A program made the position numbers and the translations under genes. This document shows, piece after piece, positions 52,301 through 59,561 of a DNA stretch of 64,000 nt (its first letter is position 1; each line of letters opens with the position of its first letter). Location: assembly GCF_028583725.1 (NCBI RefSeq), contig NZ_CP110680.1:310001-374000 (forward strand), in the 5' to 3' direction. The stretch is from Cellulomonas fimi (GTDB taxonomy: Bacteria; Actinomycetota; Actinomycetes; Actinomycetales; Cellulomonadaceae). The notes below the pieces were generated by a model. That model had not been told where the DNA came from, searched no databases, and saw nothing but the letters and a program-made list of their open reading frames with translations.

Positions 52301-52624
52301 GCCGAGGGACTCGACGGTCCCGCCGGCTACCGGGAGGAGGAGTGGACCTGCGACGGCGCGACGCTGCTCGGCGACACGGTGGTCGTCACGGCCGAGGCCG
52401 ACGTGACGTGCACCGTGCTCAACGTCTACGCGGGCGTCGACCCGCCCGGGCCGCCCGGTCCGCCGACCCCGCCCGTGCCGCCGCTGGTGCCGCCGGTCGA
52501 ACCCGGCGGCGACGCCGCGCTCGCGACGACGGGCGGCCCCGGCGCGGGGCTCCTCGTCCTCGCGCTCGGGCTCCTCGTGGCGGGCGCAGCCGCGCGCGTC
52601 GTCGTGCGCCGCAGGCCGTCCTGA
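49376..52624 (+). CDS. LATTG wall-anchored protein with ten Cys-containing SpaA-like repeats
   Basis: A 1082-residue exported protein: signal peptide (RRLPVAAVVLAAVLAAVG, cleavage near residue 27), ten tandem prealbumin-like (SpaA/Cna-B type) domains of about 100 residues, a PPGPPGPPTPP linker, then LATTG, a helix and RRRPS. Each repeat runs LTLVKxVxGG ... DFTLxAxGP ... GTYTLSE ... ASxWxCxG ... DVxCTxTNTW, so two Cys per repeat can form an intradomain disulfide. Lys in LTLVK and Asn in TNTW are placed as in isopeptide-forming pilin domains. GTG 49376 has a very strong GGGGGAGGAG site. It probably forms a rod-like stalk on the cell surface. Confidence 0.88.
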   Translation: MRRLPVAAVVLAAVLAAVGLVASPAAAQVDPDVTGRLSLFKRIENLDTGASEGRRELWTMTAVNTEDPAYTFTGDGLNGVQSLVVPAGDYTISESGGVPGYAFVSWDCGAAGTFTDPTPTITVPADGTVTCTVRNDAIQPSLTLRKVVTGGPASPTAWTLTAQGPTTVTGAGTATGPVRIGEYQLAETGGPSGYTAGDWVCTGGTQTGPSSVVVSLGQDVECVVTNARSEPTPHLVTLRKEVVGGPATTADFLLSGTGPPGTVQGVSGSPSVTEVPVPSGTYTLAETATTPVAQAGYTSSGWSCTGGTVSGSTLTLTDGDGDAVCTVTNTWTGGTLTLVKDVIGGTVVPGAWTLTAAGPVTVTGRSGQPAVTSVPVPAGTYTLSESGPANYVASPWVCSSGGTGTDQVAVATGAEVTCTITNTIEDASLTLVKQVVGGPATLDDFTLRAVSDQGVVVVGTSGSDAVTQVEVETGQTWSLGEDPVPGYTASAWTCTGASAVGDQVTIVDPVDVVCTVTNTWTGGTLTLVKEVEGSGTPPSTWLLTATGPASLAGRSGAPAVTAVDVPPGDYVLSESVVAGFTASAWDCGAAPLAGSVVTVGPGADVTCTITNTATQPHLTLVKVVDNSAGGTLAPDDFTLTAAGPVTVVGQTGDPSVTVAAVVPGTYDLSETPDPVAGYDASSWICSFGVGGLPSVGDTVTIPATNLDGSPFTEDVQCTIVNTAQSPRLTLAKTVDNTGGGPAAPTAWTLLAIGDQDLLVGSTGTVSVTGVPVRVGSYRLLELGPPFYALEGWTCVDADGATVPVVGGDVTLDLGDDVTCTAANRWTRAQVTLQKVVDGGVASPADWTLVASAPGTGAVSGTSGVQGVLPAGTYALAEVPQTVVAERGYELAAWDCGPDHPVTGGTVTLAENDVVTCTVTNTWIGGTLTLQKAVLGGDAQPADFTLLASGTGGSWQGPAGSAAVTDVPVVPGVYALAEGLDGPAGYREEEWTCDGATLLGDTVVVTAEADVTCTVLNVYAGVDPPGPPGPPTPPVPPLVPPVEPGGDAALATTGGPGAGLLVLALGLLVAGAAARVVVRRRPS

Positions 52625-52710
52625 CGAGCGTCGCACCACCCTCTGCGCGCGGCACGGGGCGCTCCGTGCTTGGCTGACCTCGGGTGCGACGTCCGACCGG
52701 GGGGACCGGG

Positions 52711-53658
52711 ATGAGCGACAGCCGAGGTGACAGCACGCCCGCCGACGCGGAGTCCGGCGACGGCCCGGACGCGCCCGCCGCCGAGCCCGACGCATCCGCC
52801 GACGACACGGAGCGACCGCCCGCGGAGCCCGCCGTCCCCGCCGTCCCCGCTGCTCCGTTGCCGAGCCAGGCGAAGGCCCCGGGCGGCGCGACGGAGCCCG
52901 TCCCGGCCGTGCCACCGCCCGCGGCCCCGACGTCGCCGCTCCCGCGAACCGTGCCACCCGCCGCGTCGCCGCCCGCGGCCGTCGGTGCCGCCGTGGGGGC
53001 CGTGCTGGTCCCCGACGCCTCGACGCCCGTCCTGGAGGCCGCGAACGTCGGCGTCCGCGACCGCGCCCGGTGGCTGGTCCGCGGCCTCGACCTGAGCCTC
53101 GCGGCGCGCACGGTCACGTGGCTCGTCACGCTCGACCCGGTCGCGCGCGACGCGACGGCGCTCGCGCTCGCGGGTCGGCTCGCCGTCGACGAGGGGCACG
53201 TGCACGTCGTCGACCCGCGCGACGCGACGCGCCGGTCGGGACGCGCGGTCCGACGCGTCGTCGGGATCGGCTGGGTGCCCCGGCTGCGGCTGCTGGAGGA
53301 CCGGGCGCGCGTCGGCGAGGTCGTCCGGCAGGCACACCGCCGGGCGGGCTCCCGGCTCGACGACGAGACACTCGACAGCCTGCTCACGGACGCGGGGCTG
53401 GCCGGCACGGTCGGGCAGGCGGCCGACGACCTGCCGGCGTCGCAGAAGGCGCTCCTGGGCCTCGTCGCGGCCGTCGCCGGCGACCCGCCGGTCGTCGTCG
53501 CGCCGTTCCCGTCCGGGTCGGCGCAGGACCGCGACGCCATGACCGCGTTCACGGAGCGGCTCGCGCGTGACGGGTCCACGGTCCTGGTCGTGACGGCCGG
53601 GGACTTCCGCCCGCCCGACGCCGGACCCGCGACGCGCGTCCTGGGGCGTCCGGCGTGA
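52711..53658 (+). CDS. Degenerate ABC-ATPase-like protein partnering YhgE
   Basis: A 315-residue protein. Residues 1-104 are Pro/Ala/Glu-rich and disordered. Residues 105-315 follow the ABC nucleotide-binding fold (VLEAANVGVRDRARWLVRGL, LALAGRLAVDEGHVHVVD, GIGWVPRLRLLED, STVLVVTAGD), but the catalytic motifs are eroded: the P-loop position reads TLDPVARDATA without GKT, the signature is LPASQKALLG, and Walker B is VVVAPFPSG without Asp-Glu. It should not hydrolyse ATP. Its stop overlaps the YhgE-like start by 4 nt (GTGA). ATG 52711 follows GGGGGGACCGGG. Confidence 0.75.
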   Translation: MSDSRGDSTPADAESGDGPDAPAAEPDASADDTERPPAEPAVPAVPAAPLPSQAKAPGGATEPVPAVPPPAAPTSPLPRTVPPAASPPAAVGAAVGAVLVPDASTPVLEAANVGVRDRARWLVRGLDLSLAARTVTWLVTLDPVARDATALALAGRLAVDEGHVHVVDPRDATRRSGRAVRRVVGIGWVPRLRLLEDRARVGEVVRQAHRRAGSRLDDETLDSLLTDAGLAGTVGQAADDLPASQKALLGLVAAVAGDPPVVVAPFPSGSAQDRDAMTAFTERLARDGSTVLVVTAGDFRPPDAGPATRVLGRPA

Positions 53659-55484
53659 GGGCCGCCCTGCTGACGCTGGCCCGCTTCGTGCGCGACCGGT
53701 TCGCCGCGGTCGTGCTCGTCGGGGTGCTGGCGGTGCCGGCGATCTACGGCGGCGTGCTCGTGTGGGGCTACTGGGACCCGTACGCACGGTCGGGCCACAT
53801 CCCCGCGGCGCTCGTCAACCTCGACGAGCCCGTGCAGACGGTCGACGGCAGCGACCTGGCCGCCGGTGACGACCTGGAACGCGTCGTCCTCACGTCGGGG
53901 ACGCTCGACTGGACGGCGACCGACGCCGAGACCGCCGCCCAGGGGCTCGAGGACAAGACGTACTACGTCGTCGTGACGATCCCGCCGGAGTTCTCCGCGC
54001 AGGTCGCGTCGCTGTCGAGCGCCGACCCGCAGCAGGCGCAGATCGAGGTCCGCACGAACGACGCGGGCAACTACCTCGTCGGCGTGCTCGCCCAGGACGC
54101 GTCGGAGGCCGTCGAGGGCACGGCCGGCAGCCAGGTCCAGGCCGACTACCTCGACGTCGTCTACGGGCTGCTCGGGCAGGCGAAGGACGCCGGCGGCGAG
54201 GTCGGCGGGTCCGCGCAGGAGCTCGCGGACGGCACGCAGCAGGCCGCCGACGCGGCGCGCGAGGTCGCGGACGGTGCCGCGCAGGTCGCGGACGGGGTCA
54301 CCCAGGTCGCGGACGCGCTCGCGGACGTCGACGACGCGGTGCAGGACGTCCCGGCGCTCGCCGACTCGCTCGCCACCGTGGCGGCGTCGGTCGCGGCGCG
54401 GACGTCGGGCGCGGCGGACGCGGCGCAGGACGTGTCGGCGCGCCTCACCGCCCTGGAGCAGCAGCTCGCGGCCGCCGGGCAGCCGGACGCGGCGGCGCGC
54501 GTCGCGGAGATCCGCGACTCGTTCGAGGCGACCGTGGTGCCGGCCGTCGAGGACGCCGCGGACGACGCCGCGGACATCGCCGACGACGCGGGCGCGCTGT
54601 CGGACCTCGCCGGGGAGGCCGTCACGGCCGCCGACCGTGCGAACGCGCAGGGCCAGGCGCTCGCCGACGGCGCGCGGTCGGTCGCGGACGGGTCCGAGGA
54701 CCTCGCGACGGTGCTGGCCGACCAGCTCGCCCCCGGCGCGCAGCAGCTCGCCGACGGGCTCGCGCAGGCCGCGGAGCAGCTCGACGTGCCGATCACGGAG
54801 GTCGACCGGGAGACGTTCGGCCAGGTGCTGTCCCGTCCGGTCACCGTCGAGCGGGTCCGCGACAACCCGATCGCGCACTTCGGCGACGGGTTCACGAGCT
54901 ACTTCGCCGGTCTGGGGTTGTTCGTCGGCGCGGTGTTCGTCTTCCTCGTGCTGTCGCCGCTCGACCGCCGCGGGCAGCTCTGGGGCGCGGGACCGCTCGC
55001 CGTGGCAGGGCCGCCGCTGCTCGCGGGCGGTGCCGTGGTGCTGCTGCAGGCCGCGCTGCTCTTCGGCGCCCTGCTGCTGGTCGGGGTCGGCCCGGACGCG
55101 CCGTGGGTGCTGCTGGGCGTGCTCGCGGCGTCGGCGGTGTGCTTCGTCGCGCTCGTGCAGCTGCTCAAGGCGGCGTTCGGGCTGGTCGGCGAGTTCGTCG
55201 GGGTGATCCTGCTGGTCCTGCAGGTCGCCGCGGGCGAGGGTGCGTACCCGATCCAGACGTTCGGGCCGTTCTTCCAGGCCGTCCACCCGTTCCTGCCGAT
55301 GAGCTGGACCAACGACGCGGTGCGCCGGTCGGTCGCGGGCGGGCCGCTCACACCGTACGTCTGGGTCGACGTCGCGCTGCTGCTCGGCACCGCCGCCGTC
55401 GCGTTCGGTCTCACGTGCCTGGCGGCGCGCGGCCGCGAGCGCTGGACCCCCGCCCGGCTGCGTCCCTCCGTCGAGCTCGTGTGA
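53655..55484 (+). CDS. YhgE/Pip-domain membrane protein (ABC-2 type)
   Basis: A 609-residue protein. Helix 1 (residues 18-38, VVLVGVLAVPAIYGGVLVWG) is followed by the YhgE/Pip signature YWDPYARSGHIPAALVNLDE. Residues ~170-370 are an extracytoplasmic Ala/Asp-rich helical domain with heptad-like AADAAREVADGAAQVADG repeats, then five C-terminal helices (415-600). Bacillus YhgE and Lactococcus Pip (phage infection protein) share this plan; it also resembles ABC-2 permeases, and the overlapping upstream gene supplies an ABC-like subunit. Substrate unknown. A 13-bp hairpin at 55648-55691 ends the operon. Confidence 0.88.
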   Translation: MRAALLTLARFVRDRFAAVVLVGVLAVPAIYGGVLVWGYWDPYARSGHIPAALVNLDEPVQTVDGSDLAAGDDLERVVLTSGTLDWTATDAETAAQGLEDKTYYVVVTIPPEFSAQVASLSSADPQQAQIEVRTNDAGNYLVGVLAQDASEAVEGTAGSQVQADYLDVVYGLLGQAKDAGGEVGGSAQELADGTQQAADAAREVADGAAQVADGVTQVADALADVDDAVQDVPALADSLATVAASVAARTSGAADAAQDVSARLTALEQQLAAAGQPDAAARVAEIRDSFEATVVPAVEDAADDAADIADDAGALSDLAGEAVTAADRANAQGQALADGARSVADGSEDLATVLADQLAPGAQQLADGLAQAAEQLDVPITEVDRETFGQVLSRPVTVERVRDNPIAHFGDGFTSYFAGLGLFVGAVFVFLVLSPLDRRGQLWGAGPLAVAGPPLLAGGAVVLLQAALLFGALLLVGVGPDAPWVLLGVLAASAVCFVALVQLLKAAFGLVGEFVGVILLVLQVAAGEGAYPIQTFGPFFQAVHPFLPMSWTNDAVRRSVAGGPLTPYVWVDVALLLGTAAVAFGLTCLAARGRERWTPARLRPSVELV

Positions 55485-55515
55485 GCCGCCGTTCCGGTGA
55501 ACGCGCAGGTCCGCA

Positions 55516-55529
55516 GTGACCTAAGTCCC
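55516..55529. promoter_or_regulatory. DosR-like box 1 in the 376-nt gap after the YhgE gene
   Basis: GTGACCTAAGTCCC matches 12 of 14 positions of the DosR/DevR core GGGACTWWAGTCCC. It lies 32 nt after the YhgE stop, upstream of that operon's terminator, so it has no obvious target start. The 55485-55860 gap contains this box, a terminator, a second box and a promoter, and no gene. Confidence 0.35.
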
Positions 55530-55647
55530 GCGAAAGCGGCCTCCGGGGGGAGTGGGATTGCGGGCATGGCCCCGGGCTACCGGCAGGTGCGGCCGGTCGG
55601 GGCAGCAGGGGGCACAACGCCGGGGCGTGGGGACGCGTCCCTGGCGA

Positions 55648-55691
55648 GGAGGAGGGCGCGTCCGACCCCCGGTCCCCGCGCGCCCTCCTCC
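55648..55691 (+). terminator. Terminator of the ABC-like/YhgE operon
   Basis: GGAGGAGGGCGCG (55648-55660) pairs perfectly with CGCGCCCTCCTCC (55679-55691) over an 18-nt loop. Confidence 0.8.
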
Positions 55692-55744
55692 GTGCGCCTG
55701 CCCGAAAAGGGCGGTTGACCTGCGACGACACCGTGGAAAAACGT

Positions 55745-55787
55745 GGGACTTGGGTCCCGTACGTGAAGCCCATGTGAACGCAACGAT
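55745..55787 (+). promoter_or_regulatory. DosR-like box 2 and -10 element of the small membrane protein gene
   Basis: GGGACTTGGGTCCC (55745-55758) matches 12 of 14 positions of the DosR core. AACGAT (55782-55787) is a -10 candidate; with a start near 55794 the box centre would be at about -42, the usual place for DosR activation. A GGATCT/AGATCC hairpin sits in the deduced 67-nt leader. Confidence 0.45.
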
Positions 55788-55860
55788 CTTCATGTGAGCC
55801 CGATCGGCTCACCGGATCTGGGGAGATCCGCACTCCGGGGGTACCGAAAGGTCACGAACC

Positions 55861-56334
55861 ATGAGCACCAGCACCGTCACCACCAAGTCGCCGGCCCGTC
55901 TGATCGGCCTGATCGTCATGATCCTCGGCGGCATCTTCCTCGTCGCCGGCGCCGTCACGTGGGGCGCCGTGTCGAGCAACCTGCGCGCCGAGAACATCAC
56001 GGTCTCGGAGGACGCGGACATGTTCGCGAACCAGATCGTCGACACGCCCTGGGAGGCGTACTCGCAGGCCGCGATCATCAACCACCACGCGCTCGACGCG
56101 TCGGGCGGCAAGACCTACGCCGAGCTGGACCGTGAGGACCCGGTCCGCGCCACGGTGATGAACGGCTCGTTCCTGCGGGCGTCGCTGTTCACGTCGGTCG
56201 TCGCCTTCGGTGTCGCCCTGCTCGTCATGGGCGTCGGCGTCACCTTCGGGCTCGTGGGCTGGGCCATCCGTTCGCTCGGCACCGTCGTCGCCGGAACCTC
56301 GACGGTCGAGCGGCCCGCGGTGGCCGCGGTCTGA
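55861..56334 (+). CDS. Two-helix membrane protein, often misnamed LigA-like
   Basis: A 157-residue protein with membrane helices at 13-35 (LIGLIVMILGGIFLVAGAVTWGA) and about 107-135 (SLFTSVVAFGVALLVMGVGV), and a short extracytoplasmic loop with ITVSEDADMFANQIVD and HALDASGGKTYAELDREDPV. Close relatives in actinobacteria carry the unsupported label aromatic ring-opening dioxygenase; nothing here suggests an enzyme. ATG 55861 has AAAGG 9-13 nt upstream. A DosR-like box 100 nt upstream hints at oxygen- or redox-dependent expression. Confidence 0.8.
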   Translation: MSTSTVTTKSPARLIGLIVMILGGIFLVAGAVTWGAVSSNLRAENITVSEDADMFANQIVDTPWEAYSQAAIINHHALDASGGKTYAELDREDPVRATVMNGSFLRASLFTSVVAFGVALLVMGVGVTFGLVGWAIRSLGTVVAGTSTVERPAVAAV

Positions 56335-56389
56335 CACCGCACGGCGAACCCGCCAGCACGGCGGTGACCCCGCCGCGGTGAGGACCACC

Positions 56390-56425
56390 GGAAGGCCGGC
56401 ACCCGACCAGGGGTGCCGGCCTTCC
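56390..56425 (+). terminator. Terminator of the small membrane protein gene
   Basis: GGAAGGCCGGCACCC (56390-56404) and GGGTGCCGGCCTTCC (56411-56425) form a perfect 15-bp stem with a GACCAG loop, 56 nt after the stop. Confidence 0.9.
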
Positions 56426-56460
56426 GTGTGCCCGTGTGCCCGTGTGCCCGTGTGCCCGCG
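56426..56460. repeat. Short GTGTGCCC tandem repeat
   Basis: Four units of the 9-bp GTGTGCCC(C) type follow the terminator directly: GTGTGCCC repeated up to 56460. Non-coding and probably a slippage tract. Confidence 0.7.
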
Positions 56461-56536
56461 TCCCGCAGGGCCCGACAGGGTGCCACCACCTGCACCGTCA
56501 CCGCAACGGTGACCTTCTGAGAGGAGCGCCGCTACC

Positions 56537-59023
56537 GTGAGTGAGGTGACAGCGAACACCGAACCCGTCGCGACGCGTGAGCGCACTGTCGAGGGCTTCG
56601 TGCGGGAGTACCTGCGCGAGCTGAACTTCGGGCAGGGGGTCGACCTCTCCCGGGCCTCGGTCAACGACCAGTACCTCGCGCTGGCCCGCACCGTCCGCCA
56701 CTACCTCATGGTCCGCTGGCTCGAGACCCTGCGCCGGCAGTCCGAGCTCCAGGCCAAGTCCGTCGCCTACCTGTCCGCGGAGTTCCTGCTGGGGCGCCAG
56801 CTCGACAACGCCCTGCTGGCCGCCGACCTCACCGACATCGTCGAGGAGGGGCTCGCGGGCCTCGGGATCAGCCTCGACACGCTGCGCCAGGCCGAGGTCG
56901 AGCCGGGCCTCGGCAACGGCGGCCTCGGCCGTCTGGCGGCGTGCTTCATCGACTCGCTCGCCACGATGAACGTCCCGTCGATCGGCTACGGGATCCGCTA
57001 CGAGTACGGCATCTTCCGCCAGACGTTCGTCGACGGCTGGCAGGTCGAGAAGCCCGACTCGTGGCTCACGCTCGGCTCGCCGTGGGAGTTCCCGCACCCG
57101 GAGATGGCCGTCACCGTGAGCTTCGGCGGGACCGTCGAGGACTACGAGGACGACGACGGCACCACCCGCAAGCGCTGGCTCCCGGGCTGGAGCGTGCTCG
57201 GCGTCCCGTACAACTACATGGTCCCCGGCTACGGCAACGGCCGCGTCAACACCCTGCGCCTGTGGTCGGCCCGCGCGACGCGCGCGTTCGACCTGGAGAT
57301 CTTCAACTCCGGCGACTACGCCCAGGCCGTCCGCGCGCAGACGTTCGCCGAGAACATCTCGAAGGTCCTCTACCCCGAGGACTCGACGCCGCAGGGCAAG
57401 GAGCTGCGGCTCCAGCAGCAGTACTTCTTCGTCGCGTGCTCGCTCAAGGACTTCGTCGACCAGGTCCTGCCCAAGGACTTCGACCTGACGAACCTGCCCG
57501 ACCGCATCCACTTCCAGCTCAACGACACGCACCCCGTCATCGCGATCCCCGAGCTCATGCGGATCCTCGTCGACGAGAAGAAGTGGTCCTGGGACGACGC
57601 GTGGAGCGTCGTGCGGCAGGTCTTCTCGTACACGTGCCACACGCTGCTGCCCGAGGCCCTCGAGGTGTGGTCCGTCGAGCTGCTCGGCCGGCTCCTGCCG
57701 CGTCACCTCGAGATCATCTACCGCATCAACGAGCAGTTCCTCGTCGGGCTGCGCGCCGCGTACCCCGACGACGAGCTGCGGGCGCGCCGCATGTCGATCA
57801 TCGCGGAGTTCCCGGAGCGCGGGATCCGCATGGCGCACCTCGCGACCGTCGCGGCGGTCAAGGTCAACGGTGTCGCGGCGCTGCACTCGCAGCTGCTGCG
57901 TGACAAGGTGCTGCACGACTTCGCCGAGTACTACCCCGGCAAGTTCACCAACGTCACCAACGGGATCACGCCGCGCCGGTTCCTGCGGCTGTCCAACCCC
58001 GGGCTGTCCGGGCTGGTCACCGAGGTCCTCGGGTCCGAGAAGTGGGTGACCGACCTCGACGAGCTGCGCGCGCTCGAGCCGCTCGCGGAGGACGCCGAGT
58101 TCCGCCGGCGGTTCCGCGAGATCAAGGCGGCCAACAAGCGCCGGCTCGTCGACCTGCTCGCCGCGCGCGACGGCATCGTCCTCGACCCCGAGACGATGTT
58201 CGACGTCATGGTCAAGCGCCTGCACGAGTACAAGCGGCAGACGCTCAAGCTGCTGCACGTCGTGTCGCTCTACGAGCAGATCACGTCGGGCGCGCTCGAC
58301 CCGGCCGACGTGACGCCGCGGACCTTCGCGTTCGGCGCCAAGGCCGCACCCGGCTACCGGATGGCGAAGCAGATCATCGGGCTCATCAACGCGGTCGGCC
58401 GCGTCGTCAACGCCGACCCGGCGGTCGAGGGTCGTCTCACCGTCGCGTTCCCGGCGAACTACAACGTCACGCTCGCCGAGACGCTGATCCCCGCCGCCGA
58501 CCTGTCGGAGCAGATCTCGCTCGCCGGCAAGGAGGCGTCGGGCACCGGGAACATGAAGTTCATGCTCAACGGTGCGCTGACGATCGGGACGGACGACGGC
58601 GCGAACGTCGAGATCCGCCAGCTCGTCGGCGACGAGAACTTCTTCCTGTTCGGCCTCACCGAGCCCGAGGTCGCCGACGTCGTCGAGCGCGGCTACCACC
58701 CGACGTCGTACTACGAGACGAACCCGCAGCTCCGCCACGCGCTCGACCTCATCGCGTCGGGCGCGTTCTCAGAGGGCGACCGCAGCGTGTTCGAGCCGAT
58801 CGTGTCGAACCTGCTGCACGAGGACCGCTTCCTCGTGCTGGCGGACTTCCAGGCGTACGCCGACGCGCAGGCCCGCGTCGACGCCGCGTACGCCGACCCG
58901 GAGGCCTGGACGCGGTCGGCGATCGTCAACGTCGCCCGCGCCGGGTTCTTCTCGTCCGACCGGTCGATGCGCGACTACCTCGACCGCGTCTGGCACGCGG
59001 CACCCGTCCCGCCGGGCGCCTGA
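56537..59023 (+). CDS. glgP: Glycogen/alpha-glucan phosphorylase (GT35)
   Basis: An 828-residue phosphorylase of normal length, releasing glucose-1-phosphate from alpha-1,4-glucan. Family blocks include VAYLSAEFLLGRQLDNAL, GLGNGGLGRLAACFIDS, KRLHEYKRQTLKLLHVVSLY and the PLP site EASGTGNMKFMLNGALTIG with the Schiff-base Lys674, then TDDGANVEI. GTG 56537 has GAGAGGAG 12-19 nt upstream; GTG 56546 is three codons on and lies seven nt after TACCGT, the leaderless pattern, so two starts may be used. No other glycogen gene is adjacent. Confidence 0.96.
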   Translation: MSEVTANTEPVATRERTVEGFVREYLRELNFGQGVDLSRASVNDQYLALARTVRHYLMVRWLETLRRQSELQAKSVAYLSAEFLLGRQLDNALLAADLTDIVEEGLAGLGISLDTLRQAEVEPGLGNGGLGRLAACFIDSLATMNVPSIGYGIRYEYGIFRQTFVDGWQVEKPDSWLTLGSPWEFPHPEMAVTVSFGGTVEDYEDDDGTTRKRWLPGWSVLGVPYNYMVPGYGNGRVNTLRLWSARATRAFDLEIFNSGDYAQAVRAQTFAENISKVLYPEDSTPQGKELRLQQQYFFVACSLKDFVDQVLPKDFDLTNLPDRIHFQLNDTHPVIAIPELMRILVDEKKWSWDDAWSVVRQVFSYTCHTLLPEALEVWSVELLGRLLPRHLEIIYRINEQFLVGLRAAYPDDELRARRMSIIAEFPERGIRMAHLATVAAVKVNGVAALHSQLLRDKVLHDFAEYYPGKFTNVTNGITPRRFLRLSNPGLSGLVTEVLGSEKWVTDLDELRALEPLAEDAEFRRRFREIKAANKRRLVDLLAARDGIVLDPETMFDVMVKRLHEYKRQTLKLLHVVSLYEQITSGALDPADVTPRTFAFGAKAAPGYRMAKQIIGLINAVGRVVNADPAVEGRLTVAFPANYNVTLAETLIPAADLSEQISLAGKEASGTGNMKFMLNGALTIGTDDGANVEIRQLVGDENFFLFGLTEPEVADVVERGYHPTSYYETNPQLRHALDLIASGAFSEGDRSVFEPIVSNLLHEDRFLVLADFQAYADAQARVDAAYADPEAWTRSAIVNVARAGFFSSDRSMRDYLDRVWHAAPVPPGA

Positions 59024-59145
59024 CCCGCCCGCACCCGACCACGGGGCCTCGTCGCGACGCGCGGCGGGGCCCCGCGGCCGTCCCCGGCGCGGTCGCGAGG
59101 GTGCGCGGCGCGGTCGTGGGCGTGCGCGGTCGTTAGGGTGGGCGC

Positions 59146-59550
59146 GTGAGCCCCAAGAAGCCGCAGGAGATGAAGCCGTCGACGGCGGCCGCGAAGCTCG
59201 ACGTCTACCTCCCGGCGACGCCGCCCGAGTTCCAGGCCGGCCCGGTGACGCGCGACGAGCTCGCCGAGCTCCAGCGCAACCCCCCGCAGTGGCTCGTCGA
59301 CCTGCGTCGTGACGGGCCGCACCCGCGCACCGTCGTCGCCGGCCGGCTGCGCGTGTCGATCAGCGGCCTCGCCCGCGGCGGCATCACCGACCCGCTCACG
59401 ACCGAGCAGATCGACGCCCTGATCGCCGACCCGCCCGAGTGGCTGGTCCGCGAGCGGGCCACGTTCGAGGAGGTCCGCCGCGAGGAGCGCCGCCTGCGCG
59501 CGCGCGACACCGACCGCCGCGCGGAGGCCGCCAAGCGCGCGGAGGACTGA
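59146..59550 (+). CDS. DUF5997 family protein
   Basis: A 134-residue protein of the actinobacterial DUF5997 family: MKPSTAAAKLDVYLPATPPEFQ, LQRNPPQWLVDLRRDGPHPR, RVSISGLARGGITDPLTTEQ and a charged C-terminal helix. Function unknown. It commonly sits next to the LysR-like substrate-binding gene, as here (convergent, 11 nt apart), which suggests a shared role. GTG 59146 follows TAGGGT (59134-59139) by six nt, a leaderless start. Confidence 0.88.
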   Translation: MSPKKPQEMKPSTAAAKLDVYLPATPPEFQAGPVTRDELAELQRNPPQWLVDLRRDGPHPRTVVAGRLRVSISGLARGGITDPLTTEQIDALIADPPEWLVRERATFEEVRREERRLRARDTDRRAEAAKRAED

Positions 59551-59561
59551 CGACGTCGCCC

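Noticed and set aside
48038..52957. A 1639-codon open frame on the minus strand
   Set aside because: It is antisense to the FtsX permease and the SpaA-like repeat gene, has Arg/His/Gly-rich composition without domains, and arises from high GC at third codon positions.
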